DNA of 7,341 bases, from the NCBI GenBank assembly GCA_900766645.1, contig CAAFWD010000144.1, positions 1-7,341 on the forward strand. Direction: 5' to 3'. A program made the position numbers and the translations under genes. Shown here piece after piece: positions 1 through 6,904 of this stretch. Within the stretch, counting starts at the first letter, position 1. Each line of letters begins with the position of its first letter. Source of the DNA: an uncultured Cetobacterium sp. GTDB lineage: Bacteria > Fusobacteriota > Fusobacteriia > Fusobacteriales > Fusobacteriaceae. The notes under the pieces were generated by a model that saw nothing but the letters and a program-made list of their open reading frames with translations, searched no databases and was not told where the DNA came from.

Positions 1-36
1 AGAATCTATTTTAGATCAAAAACAGTTCATAAAAAA

Positions 37-65
37 TTGACAAATGAAAAAAATAAAAGTATACT
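37..65 (+). promoter_or_regulatory. Sigma70-type promoter of the hydrogenase operon
   Basis: A perfect -35 hexamer TTGACA lies at 37-42 and a -10 hexamer TATACT at 60-65, separated by the optimal 17 bases. Transcription should start near 71-73, leaving a leader of only about 25 bases before the first ATG at 98. The spacer and upstream bases are A-rich. The leader is too short for a riboswitch. I see no clear Rex-type or FNR-type palindrome overlapping the promoter. Bases 1-36 hold no gene that I can support. Confidence 0.85.
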
Positions 66-82
66 CGGACAAATATTAATTT

Positions 83-90
83 AGGGAGGA
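83..90 (+). promoter_or_regulatory. Ribosome binding site of the NuoE-like gene
   Basis: AGGGAGGA is a strong Shine-Dalgarno match ending 7 bases before the ATG at 98, and it fixes that start codon. Confidence 0.85.
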
Positions 91-97
91 GATTAAA

Positions 98-646
98 ATG
101 AAAATATCACAGGAAAAGTTTGAGATTTTTAAAAATTTTGTTATAAAAAATAAAGATTTAAGTGGAGCATTAATGCCGATACTACATGAGGCACAAATTT
201 TATTTGGAGCAATTCCTTTTGAAGTTCAAAAATATATTTCTAAAGAATTGGATATACCTATTTCTGAAATTTATGGAGTGACAACATTTTATTCTCAATT
301 TACATTAGTGCCAAATGGTAAAAATACAATATCAGTATGTTTGGGAACAGCGTGTTATGTTAGAGGTGCTCAAGATTTGGTTAATCATCTTTCTAGAAAA
401 TTAAATATATCTGTGGGAGAAACAACAAAAGATGGACTATATACACTACAGACAACAAGATGTGTTGGTGCTTGTGCACTGGCTCCAGTTATAAACTATA
501 ATAATATTACATCTCCAAAATCAACAGCCTCTCAAGTAGACAGAGATTTTGAAGGGATGTGTAAATGTGAAGAGGGAATAAAAGTAGTAGTAACTTCAAG
601 TGATAGGTCTAAAGAGTTTAGAGTGGCTGAAGGGGGAGGATTATAG
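98..646 (+). CDS. hydC: NuoE-like [2Fe-2S] subunit of NAD-linked [FeFe]-hydrogenase (HydC/HndA type)
   Basis: This is a cytoplasmic electron-transfer subunit expected to hold one [2Fe-2S] cluster and pass electrons between the flavoprotein and the rest of the complex. The N-terminal helical part (about 1-65, with a GVTTFYSQF motif at 60-68) and the thioredoxin-like cluster domain are typical of the complex I 24-kDa family. The four ligands are visible: C81 and C86 in CLGTAC (C-x4-C), then C122 and C126 in RCVGACALAPV (C-x3-C). Up to residue about 131 the protein is ordinary. After that the usual ending (a short strand, then a YG-x-(V/L)-TP motif and a helix) is not recognisable. Instead there is a tail of about 50 residues carrying C155 and C157 (CKC), longer than the roughly 30 residues usual here. 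No other frame restores the normal ending. The stop overlaps the next start by one base, so translation is probably coupled to hydB. HydC is the Thermotoga naming, and hndA and nuoE-like are equivalents. Confidence 0.9.
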   Translation: MKISQEKFEIFKNFVIKNKDLSGALMPILHEAQILFGAIPFEVQKYISKELDIPISEIYGVTTFYSQFTLVPNGKNTISVCLGTACYVRGAQDLVNHLSRKLNISVGETTKDGLYTLQTTRCVGACALAPVINYNNITSPKSTASQVDRDFEGMCKCEEGIKVVVTSSDRSKEFRVAEGGGL

Positions 647-648
647 TG
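632..648 (+). promoter_or_regulatory. Ribosome binding site and GTG start of hydB
   Basis: GGGGGAGGA (632-640) lies inside the end of the NuoE-like gene, 5 bases before a GTG at 646-648. That GTG shares its first base with the upstream TAG (644-646). No ATG is equally well placed, so a GTG start with translational coupling is the best reading. Confidence 0.8.
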
Positions 649-2505
649 AGCAAGTTTGCTTCTTATGAAGAGTTTCAAAAGTTTCAAGAGAAATTAAAAG
701 ATTATGAAAAATCTATGAATGATTTTATGATAAAAAGAAAAATTTTAATTTGTGCTGGTCCAGGGTGTTTATCTTCTAGATCGCAGGAGATATTTGATAA
801 CTTTTTATTAAAAGTAGATGAGCACGACTTGGAGATTGAAGTTGTTAGAACTGGATGCTTTGGATTTTGTGAGCAAGGACCAGTTGTAAAAATAGTTCCT
901 GAAGATATATTTTATACAAAAGTTACTCCAGAAGATGTGGAAGAGATAGTAAATGAACATATTTTAAATAAAAGAGTAGTAAACAGACTTCTGTATATAG
1001 ATCCACAAAATCAAGAGATAAATAAAAAAGAATCTGATATGAACTTTTATAAAAAACAATACAAAATTGCCCTTAAAAATTGTGGGACAATATCACCTGA
1101 TAAAATAGAGGAATATATAAAAAATGATGGATACTTAGCTTTAAAAAATACTTTAATGAATTTATCGCCTAAAGAGGTAATAGATGAAATAAAAAAATCT
1201 GGATTGAGAGGAAGAGGTGGGGGTGGATTCTCAACAGGGTTAAAATGGGAATATGCCTATAATAATAAATCAGATATAAAATATATAATTTGTAATGCTG
1301 ATGAAGGAGATCCAGGGGCTTTCATGGATAGATCTATACTAGAGGGAGATCCACATTCAGTTATAGAAGCTATGATTATAGGAGGATATGCCATAGGAGC
1401 TTCTCAAGGTTATGTGTACATAAGAGTTGAATATCCAGTTGCTGTTGAGAGACTGAAAGTAGCCATAGAACAAGCTAAAGATATTGGATTATTAGGTGAA
1501 AATATATTGGGAAGTAATTTTGATTTTAATTTAGAGATAAGATTGGGAGCGGGAGCTTTTGTATGTGGGGAAGAAACTGCATTAATTGCATCTATTGAAG
1601 GAGAAAGAGGAATTGCAAGAAATAAGCCCCCATTTCCAGCAGAAAAAGGACTTTTTGGGAAGCCAACAATTATAAATAATGTTGAAACTTTAGCAAACAT
1701 TCCAAGAATTTTATTAAATGGATCTGATTGGTTTAAAAATATAGGAACTGAGAAATCTTCAGGAACAAAGGTGTTTGCTTTAGGAGGAAAAATAAATAAC
1801 TCTGGGCTAATAGAAGTTCCTATGGGAATAACTCTGAGAGAGATTGTTTATGAGATAGGTGGAGGAATAAAAAATAATAAAAAATTTAAAGCTCTGCAAA
1901 CAGGAGGACCATCAGGAGGATGTTTAGTAGAAAAGCATTTAGATGAACCAGTTGAATTTGATTCTCTTATAAGATTAGGTTCGATGATGGGATCAGGTGG
2001 AATGATTGTAATGGATGAAGATAACTGTATGGTTGACATTGCAAGATTTTATTTGGATTTCTCTGTAGATGAATCATGTGGAAAATGTACACCATGTAGA
2101 GAGGGAACAAAAAGAATGCTCGAAATTTTAGATAAAATAGCTTCTGGAAATGGAGAAATGATAGATTTAGAAAATTTGGAAAACCTTGCTAAAACTATAA
2201 AAGATAGTGCACTTTGCGGATTAGGACAAACAGCACCAAATCCTATTTTATCAACATTGGAGCATTTTAGAGAGGAGTATATAAGTCATATAAAAGATAA
2301 AAAATGTCCAGCAGGAGTATGTAAACCACTGGTATCTTATAGTATAAATGATAAATGTATTGGATGTACAGCATGTTCTAGAGTTTGTCCAGTTTCAGCA
2401 ATTTCAGGAGAAAGAAAATCTAAGCATATATTACTTTCTGAAATTTGTGTGAAGTGTGGAAATTGTTATAATATTTGTCCTACAAAAGCTATATCTAGAT
2501 TATAG
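646..2505 (+). CDS. hydB: NuoF-like flavoprotein subunit of NAD-linked [FeFe]-hydrogenase (HydB/HndC type)
   Basis: This 619-residue subunit is expected to bind FMN and NAD(H) and is the site where NADH is oxidised or formed. Domains in order: a thioredoxin-like [2Fe-2S] domain with C36, C41, C71 and C75 (about 30-115); the NuoF core with the glycine-rich loop GLRGRGGGGFSTG (186-198) and NADEGDPGAFMDR (217-229) for NADH and FMN; an SLBB-type region (about 370-450); a [4Fe-4S] site from C478, C481, C484 (SCGKCTPCREGT) and C524; a C554/C559 pair (KKCPAGVC); and a C-terminal 2x[4Fe-4S] ferredoxin with C571, C574, C577, C581 and C601, C604, C607, C611. The extra N- and C-terminal cluster domains separate it from respiratory NuoF and are diagnostic of HydB/HndC subunits. 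It sits between hydC and hydA and overlaps hydC by one base. The Cys pair just before the ferredoxin domain may bind a metal at the hinge, as I recall for Thermotoga HydB; that is inference. Confidence 0.95.
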   Translation: MSKFASYEEFQKFQEKLKDYEKSMNDFMIKRKILICAGPGCLSSRSQEIFDNFLLKVDEHDLEIEVVRTGCFGFCEQGPVVKIVPEDIFYTKVTPEDVEEIVNEHILNKRVVNRLLYIDPQNQEINKKESDMNFYKKQYKIALKNCGTISPDKIEEYIKNDGYLALKNTLMNLSPKEVIDEIKKSGLRGRGGGGFSTGLKWEYAYNNKSDIKYIICNADEGDPGAFMDRSILEGDPHSVIEAMIIGGYAIGASQGYVYIRVEYPVAVERLKVAIEQAKDIGLLGENILGSNFDFNLEIRLGAGAFVCGEETALIASIEGERGIARNKPPFPAEKGLFGKPTIINNVETLANIPRILLNGSDWFKNIGTEKSSGTKVFALGGKINNSGLIEVPMGITLREIVYEIGGGIKNNKKFKALQTGGPSGGCLVEKHLDEPVEFDSLIRLGSMMGSGGMIVMDEDNCMVDIARFYLDFSVDESCGKCTPCREGTKRMLEILDKIASGNGEMIDLENLENLAKTIKDSALCGLGQTAPNPILSTLEHFREEYISHIKDKKCPAGVCKPLVSYSINDKCIGCTACSRVCPVSAISGERKSKHILLSEICVKCGNCYNICPTKAISRL

Positions 2506-2511
2506 GAGGGG
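2504..2511 (+). promoter_or_regulatory. Ribosome binding site of hydA
   Basis: AGGAGGGG starts inside the hydB stop codon and ends 4 bases before the ATG at 2516. This selects 2516 over the in-frame ATG at 2456, which lies inside hydB and has no comparable site. Confidence 0.85.
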
Positions 2512-2515
2512 AACC

Positions 2516-4261
2516 ATGAGTGTTAATATAACTATAAATGGAAGAGAATATACAGTTGATAAAAATTTAACAGTTTTAGAGGCTGCTAAAAAAGCGTCAA
2601 TAGATATTCCAACGTTGTGTTTTTTAAAAGGGGTCAATGAAATAAGTAGCTGTAGAATTTGTTTAGTTGAAATTGAAGGAACTAGAAACTTACAGGCATC
2701 TTGTAGTTTGAAAGTCAGAGAGGGAATGAAAATAAAAACAAATTCACTAAGAGTTAGGAATGCTTTGAAAACCAATTTAGAATTGATTATAGCAAACCAT
2801 AATGTAGATTGTTTAAATTGCTCTAGAAATAAGAATTGTGAACTACAGGATCTTTCTGAAAGAATGGGAATTAAAAATTTAAAAATAATGGGGGAAAAAA
2901 GAAAAGGTATTATAAATGAAAATTCACCAGCTATTACAAGGGATTCAACTAAATGCATACTTTGTGGAAGATGTGTAAGTGCATGTAAAAATAAAGTTGG
3001 AGTAGGTGCTTTAGGATTTAAAAATAGAGGATTTAAAACAGAAGTTTCAACATCTTTTGATATAGATTTACATAAAACTAATTGTATCTCATGTGGACAA
3101 TGTATTGTGAGTTGTCCAGTTGGAGCGTTAAAAGAAAAGGATGAAATAGAAAAAGTTTGGCATGCTTTGGGAGATAAGGGAAAGCATGTTGTTGTACAAA
3201 CTGCTCCAGCTATAAGGGCAGCCTTAGGAGAGATATTTGATTTAGAAATTGGAGAGGGGACTACTGGAAGAATGGTGGCAGCATTAAAAATGCTAGGATT
3301 TGATAAAGTTTTTGATACAAACTTTGCGGCGGATCTTACGATAATGGAGGAAGCTCATGAGTTAATAGGAAGGTTTAAAAATAGTGGAGTTTTTCCAATG
3401 ATAACATCATGCTCACCCGGATGGATAAATTATGTTGAAAAAAATTATCCAGAGATAATTCCAAATCTATCAACATGTAAATCACCACATCAAATGTTCG
3501 GAGCTATTTTAAAGACATACTATGCAGAAGCTATGAATATAGATCCAAATGATATTTTTGTTGTATCAGTTATGCCTTGTGTAGCGAAAAAAGATGAATC
3601 AAAAAGAGAACATCTTCAAACTTTTGGAATAATGGATGTAGATGCAGTTATAACAACAAGAGAGTTGGGACAGATGATAAAATCTAGTGGAATAAACTTC
3701 AAAGAATTAAAAGATGAAAGTTTTGATAATCCATTGGGAGAATATTCAGGCTCAGGTGTAATTTTTGGATCTACAGGTGGCGTTATGGAAGCGGCTTTAA
3801 GAACAGCTAAAGATGTTTTAACTGGAGAGGAACATGTAGATATTGATTATCATGATTTAAGGGGGGATGAGACAGTAAAAGAGGGAGTGTTAAAATTAGG
3901 GGACGTAGAGATTAAAGTTGCTGTAGTTCATGGAATAAAAAATGTAAAGCCTTTGATAAAAGAGATTATGTCAGGAGAAAGTTCATATCATTTCATTGAA
4001 GTTATGGCTTGCCCAGGAGGGTGTGTGACAGGTGGAGGACAACCTATAAAAAAAGCAAAAATTCAAGAAATTTTTGATATTAGAAAAGCTAGAGCAATGG
4101 TTTTATATAATGAGGACCTTAAAATGCAAAACAGAAAATCTCATAAAAATACTCAAATTCAAAAACTTTATAAAGAATTTTTAGGATATCCAAACTCTCA
4201 TAAATCCCATGAGTTATTACATACAAGTTATAGAAAGCAAAAAAGTGATACAATGGACTAA
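2516..4261 (+). CDS. hydA: [FeFe]-hydrogenase catalytic subunit (HydA/HndD type)
   Basis: This 581-residue subunit makes or oxidises H2 at the H-cluster. Counting from the ATG at 2516, the accessory clusters run in the order known for CpI-like enzymes. They are an N-terminal [2Fe-2S] domain (C35, C46, C49, C63), a His-Cys [4Fe-4S] site (H95, C99, C102, C108), and two [4Fe-4S] clusters (C147, C150, C153, C157 and C190, C193, C196, C200). The H-cluster motifs follow: L1 TSCSPGW (297-303), L2 MPCVAKKDE (353-361) and L3 VMACPGGCVTGGGQP (496-510, with C499 and C503). A complete small-subunit-like tail ends the protein (KLYKEFLG, then SHKSHELLHTSY). The length agrees with HndD-type enzymes, and the extra C-terminal [2Fe-2S] domain of Thermotoga HydA is absent. 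With hydC and hydB directly upstream, it most likely belongs to the group A3, NAD(H)-linked, potentially bifurcating hydrogenases. L1 has Ser where many enzymes have a second Cys. The six clusters look intact, so the gene should be functional. Confidence 0.96.
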   Translation: MSVNITINGREYTVDKNLTVLEAAKKASIDIPTLCFLKGVNEISSCRICLVEIEGTRNLQASCSLKVREGMKIKTNSLRVRNALKTNLELIIANHNVDCLNCSRNKNCELQDLSERMGIKNLKIMGEKRKGIINENSPAITRDSTKCILCGRCVSACKNKVGVGALGFKNRGFKTEVSTSFDIDLHKTNCISCGQCIVSCPVGALKEKDEIEKVWHALGDKGKHVVVQTAPAIRAALGEIFDLEIGEGTTGRMVAALKMLGFDKVFDTNFAADLTIMEEAHELIGRFKNSGVFPMITSCSPGWINYVEKNYPEIIPNLSTCKSPHQMFGAILKTYYAEAMNIDPNDIFVVSVMPCVAKKDESKREHLQTFGIMDVDAVITTRELGQMIKSSGINFKELKDESFDNPLGEYSGSGVIFGSTGGVMEAALRTAKDVLTGEEHVDIDYHDLRGDETVKEGVLKLGDVEIKVAVVHGIKNVKPLIKEIMSGESSYHFIEVMACPGGCVTGGGQPIKKAKIQEIFDIRKARAMVLYNEDLKMQNRKSHKNTQIQKLYKEFLGYPNSHKSHELLHTSYRKQKSDTMD

Positions 4262-4267
4262 TAGATT

Positions 4268-4307
4268 AAAAAGAGTGAAGTTATAAATTTATAACTTCAC
4301 TCTTTTT
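4268..4307. terminator. Bidirectional rho-independent terminator between convergent operons
   Basis: A perfect 20-bp inverted repeat (4268-4287 against 4288-4307) has an AGAGTGAAGTTATAA core and A/T tracts at both ends. In RNA the centre would open into a small loop. The + strand runs into a T-rich stretch just after hydA (stop 4261). The - strand also ends in T residues, just after the EFR1 gene (stop 4312-4314). One hairpin fills almost the whole 50-bp gap and can end both transcripts. Confidence 0.92.
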
Positions 4308-4311
4308 ACTT

Positions 4312-5079
4312 TTATCTCATAAGTTCTTTTAAGTTAATAAATGGATTTTTATAACGAACACCTTTTTTACTAGCTCCACCACAATTTATGGCAATCACTG
4401 GACAAAGGTTAACGCAAGCTAAACAATCCTCACATCTACTTTCCCACATAGGTAGATTATCTATAATTTTTATATTTTTAACTGGACAAACACTTTCACA
4501 GATTCCACAGCTAGTACATTTGTCACTAACAGTAAATTTCTAATGAACATTTTTTAAATTGTTTTTCCAAAATTTATAAATGGCTGAAAATATAAAATAT
4601 AAAACCTTAGAATTTTTTGCAGATTTAAATTCGTTATTATTTATATCCTTTGCAATAGCAATTATTTTGTTGTCTGATGACATGATATCATTTTTAGCTC
4701 TCTCTCCAGAAAGAGGTTTGAAAAGTTTAATATAATTATCTGGCATATGATGATATTCACTATAGTTTAATTCTATCTTTTTTTCTTTTAAAATATTATT
4801 TATTTGAATAAATGGTATTCCATAACCATTTCCTCCACAAGTTGCAATAGCGAAAATATATTTCAAATCTTTAACTTTGCAATTTTTTAAAAATTTTTCA
4901 ATGATATTAGGAATTCCCATAGCATAAACTGGAAAAAGTATTCCAACTTCTCCTGAGAGTATAATGTTATCAAAATCTAAAGTTGAAATATCAATTAAAT
5001 CGTATTTGCACAAACTTTGTAATTTTTTACCTAGATACAATGTATTTCCAGTTCCTGAAAAATAATAAAGTGTTTTCAT
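4312..5079 (-). pseudogene. EFR1-type flavodoxin/ferredoxin fusion, split by an in-frame TAG
   Basis: The reading frame runs from ATG (5079-5077) to TAA (4314-4312) with one internal TAG at 4542-4540 (codon 180). The first 179 residues form a flavodoxin-like domain with the FMN phosphate loop YFSGTGNT (6-13), FPVYAMGIP (49-57), ATCGGNGYG (79-87) and the MPDNY motif (112-116) typical of EFR1 proteins. After the TAG the same frame continues for 75 codons with a complete 2x[4Fe-4S] ferredoxin: C188, C191, C194, C198 (CTSCGICESVCP) and C216, C219, C222, C226 (CEDCLACVNLCP). No in-frame ATG precedes the ferredoxin motifs, so that half could be made only by read-through. The start has a GGAGA site 4 bases upstream and lies 13 bp after the alcohol dehydrogenase stop. 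The intact protein would move electrons between ferredoxin clusters and FMN, with an unknown partner. It may be a recent pseudogene, a sequencing error, or a truncated but working flavodoxin. Confidence 0.85.
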
Positions 5080-5092
5080 AAAATCTCCGTTC

Positions 5093-6265
5093 TCATAAAG
5101 CCATATCTAAAATATTTAAGACATCCTCATAATTTAATTTTTTCATAGTTCCAATAGGTCCCCTTGAGACAGCACTTTGTGCCATAGCCTCAAACTGACT
5201 ACTATCAATATTAATTTCATTTAGGGTTGAAGGTATGTCTAAAGATGTGAAAAAGTCTCTTGTTTTATTTATAACTTCTTTAGCAACTTTTAAATTATCA
5301 TCACCAAAAATGCCCCAAACGTTATTAGCATACTCTACAAATCTGTGTATATTTTCTTCGCTTAATACATATTCCATCCAATAAGGTGTTAATATTCCAA
5401 GCCCAACTCCATGAGTTATATCATATTTAGCACTAAGTTCATGCTCTATTAAGTGTGTTGCCCAATCAGTAGATTCTTTTCCTAGAGATGTTAAACCGTT
5501 TAATGATAAAGAACTAGCCCACATTATATGTGCACGAGCTTCATAATTATGAGGATCTTTCATAACTATAGGTGCAAAATGGATAACAGTTTTTAGAAGT
5601 GCTTCCATGATTCTAGATTGAATAAATCCTCCTTTATCAGGAGAGAAATATTGTTCAAAAAGATGACTCATAATATCTACAACTCCAGCAGCAGTTTGAT
5701 ATGGACTAACAGACATTGTATATGTTGGATCTAAAATAGAAAAAACAGGCTTTAAAAGTTGTGAACTTAGACTAAGTTTTAAATTTTCATTTAAATTTGT
5801 GATAACACTTCCACCATTCATCTCACTTCCAGTTGCAGAAAGAGTTAAAATAGATGCTACAGGAAGAGCTTCAGTTAATAAATAAAATTTCTTCTCACAG
5901 CAAAGATCTTTCCAAACATCTCCAGAATATTTAGCCTGTGCGGAAATAGCTTTGGCACAGTCAATAACACTTCCACCACCCACAGCTAAAACTAGTTGTA
6001 AGCCATGTTTTCTACATAGATCTGCACCTTCATAAACTGTTTCAATTCTAGGATTAGGGTCCACACCAGCTAGCTCTACTATATCAACTCCCTCGGCAGT
6101 TAAATATTTTATAACATCTTCATAGAGACCATTTTTCTTTATACTATTTTTACCGTAAAGAAATAAAACTTTTGTAGCATGTTTTTTTACTTCTTTTCCA
6201 AGATTTTCAATTTGCCCCTTTCCAAATAAAACTCTTGTGGGGATATCGTAGATAAAATTTTTCAT
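5093..6265 (-). CDS. Iron-containing alcohol dehydrogenase (YqhD / butanol dehydrogenase type)
   Basis: This 390-residue cytoplasmic enzyme belongs to group III metal-dependent alcohol dehydrogenases, which interconvert aldehydes and primary alcohols with NAD(P)H. The start (FIYDIPTRVLFGKG) is typical of the butanol dehydrogenase/YqhD branch. The nucleotide-binding loop GGGSVIDCAKAIS is at 96-108. Likely metal ligands are D197 and H201 (VVDIMSHLFEQ), H271 (in THLIEHELSA) and H285 (DITHGVGLG). The spacing of the last two (14 residues) matches H267 and H281 of E. coli YqhD as I recall them. The length is normal and the frame is intact. The ATG directly follows the msrB stop with no gap, and its site AAGGAGG (6280-6274) lies within msrB, so the two are probably translationally coupled. 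The substrate is unknown: butanol formation in fermentation or removal of reactive aldehydes are both possible, and its place beside a sulfoxide repair gene favours a stress role. NADPH is more likely than NADH from the family, but that is inference. Confidence 0.93.
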   Translation of the reverse strand: MKNFIYDIPTRVLFGKGQIENLGKEVKKHATKVLFLYGKNSIKKNGLYEDVIKYLTAEGVDIVELAGVDPNPRIETVYEGADLCRKHGLQLVLAVGGGSVIDCAKAISAQAKYSGDVWKDLCCEKKFYLLTEALPVASILTLSATGSEMNGGSVITNLNENLKLSLSSQLLKPVFSILDPTYTMSVSPYQTAAGVVDIMSHLFEQYFSPDKGGFIQSRIMEALLKTVIHFAPIVMKDPHNYEARAHIMWASSLSLNGLTSLGKESTDWATHLIEHELSAKYDITHGVGLGILTPYWMEYVLSEENIHRFVEYANNVWGIFGDDNLKVAKEVINKTRDFFTSLDIPSTLNEINIDSSQFEAMAQSAVSRGPIGTMKKLNYEDVLNILDMAL

Positions 6266-6886
6266 TTATTTTTCCTCCTTATTGAATATTATAAGATATT
6301 CTTCATATCCCTCTTCTGCCATTTTATCTTTTGGAACAAATCTTAAAGAAGCAGAATTTAAACAGTAACGTAAGCCAGTTGGAGCTGGGCCATCATCAAA
6401 AACATGTCCTAAATGAGAGTCAGCTATTTTACTTCTAACTTCAGTTCTTGTGGAAAAAAGTTTTTTATCCTCTTTAAAAATTAAATTATTTTTATCTATT
6501 GGTGAGTGGAAGCTTGGCCATCCAGTTCCTGATTCATATTTGTGAGTAGATGAAAATAGAGGCTCTCCAGATATAATATCGACATAGATTCCATCCTCTT
6601 TATTATCCCAATATTCATTACAAAAAGGTCTTTCAGTATAGTCCTCTTGAGTTACTCTATATTGTGTTGGTGTTAATTTTTCTTTTAAAACTTTTCTATC
6701 CGGTTTTTCAAAATTTTCTTTTTTCCATCCATGTTTGAAATCTTTCACGTCTCTTCCCTCCTTTTCATCAAATTCACAGTTTAAAGTTACAATTTGTTTA
6801 GAATGTTCGATGTATCTAATCTCCTCTTGGGAAAAAGCATGTTGAATAAAAGCAAAAGAAATTAAAAAAATGTAGAGTTTTTTCAT
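6266..6886 (-). CDS. msrB: Exported peptide-methionine (R)-S-oxide reductase MsrB
   Basis: This 206-residue enzyme reduces the R-sulfoxide of methionine in proteins. A Sec signal peptide is visible: MKK, a hydrophobic core (about 4-16), and a likely signal peptidase I site after A17-F18-S19, before QEE. No lipobox cysteine is present, so a soluble protein outside the cytoplasmic membrane is expected. The MsrB domain (about 60-190) has LTPTQYRVTQ (71-80), SGEPLFSS (106-113), GTGWPSF (120-126), SHLGHVFDDGP (157-167) and the catalytic C175 in RYCLNSASLRF. The zinc-binding CxxC pairs of many MsrB proteins are absent. T121 replaces the usual recycling cysteine, but C89 (RPFCNEYW) lies 86 residues before C175, the spacing of the alternative Cys31/Cys117 pair known in some MsrB enzymes, so it probably recycles C175 by a disulfide. 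There is also a C37 in the extra mature N-terminus (about 20-60). A strong AAGGAGGT lies just before the ATG. The gene follows the regulator by 18 bp and abuts the alcohol dehydrogenase gene. Confidence 0.94.
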   Translation of the reverse strand: MKKLYIFLISFAFIQHAFSQEEIRYIEHSKQIVTLNCEFDEKEGRDVKDFKHGWKKENFEKPDRKVLKEKLTPTQYRVTQEDYTERPFCNEYWDNKEDGIYVDIISGEPLFSSTHKYESGTGWPSFHSPIDKNNLIFKEDKKLFSTRTEVRSKIADSHLGHVFDDGPAPTGLRYCLNSASLRFVPKDKMAEEGYEEYLIIFNKEEK

Positions 6887-6904
6887 AGAGACCTCCTTGA
6901 AAAA

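Noticed and set aside
10..22. TTTTAGATCAAAA as an FNR/Crp-like operator
   Set aside because: The halves match only at the outer bases and around GATC, and the FNR or Crp spacing is not met; such AT-rich words are expected by chance here.
1410..1700. Open frame of 96 codons on the - strand inside hydB
   Set aside because: It lies fully antisense to the conserved NuoF core, has no ribosome binding site and resembles no family; it is a shadow frame.
1848..2039. Open frame of 63 codons on the - strand inside hydB
   Set aside because: It is antisense to the conserved SLBB region with no start signal; it is a coding shadow.
2456..2515. Upstream in-frame ATG extending hydA by 20 residues
   Set aside because: It lies inside the hydB ferredoxin motif and lacks a ribosome binding site, while the ATG at 2516 has a strong one and begins exactly at the family's [2Fe-2S] domain.
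2500..2958. Open frame of 152 codons on the - strand over the hydB/hydA junction
   Set aside because: It is antisense to the [2Fe-2S] and His-Cys domains of hydA. Its hydrophobic look comes from reading AT-rich codons backwards.
4312..4539. A separate small ferredoxin gene
   Set aside because: No in-frame ATG or GTG with a ribosome binding site precedes the first cluster motif, and the frame is continuous with the flavodoxin part except for the TAG; it is the second half of one EFR1 gene.
4540..4542. TAG read as pyrrolysine
   Set aside because: Pyrrolysine is known mainly in methylamine-using methanogens and a few bacteria, nothing in the window supports its machinery, and the site is a domain linker rather than a catalytic position.
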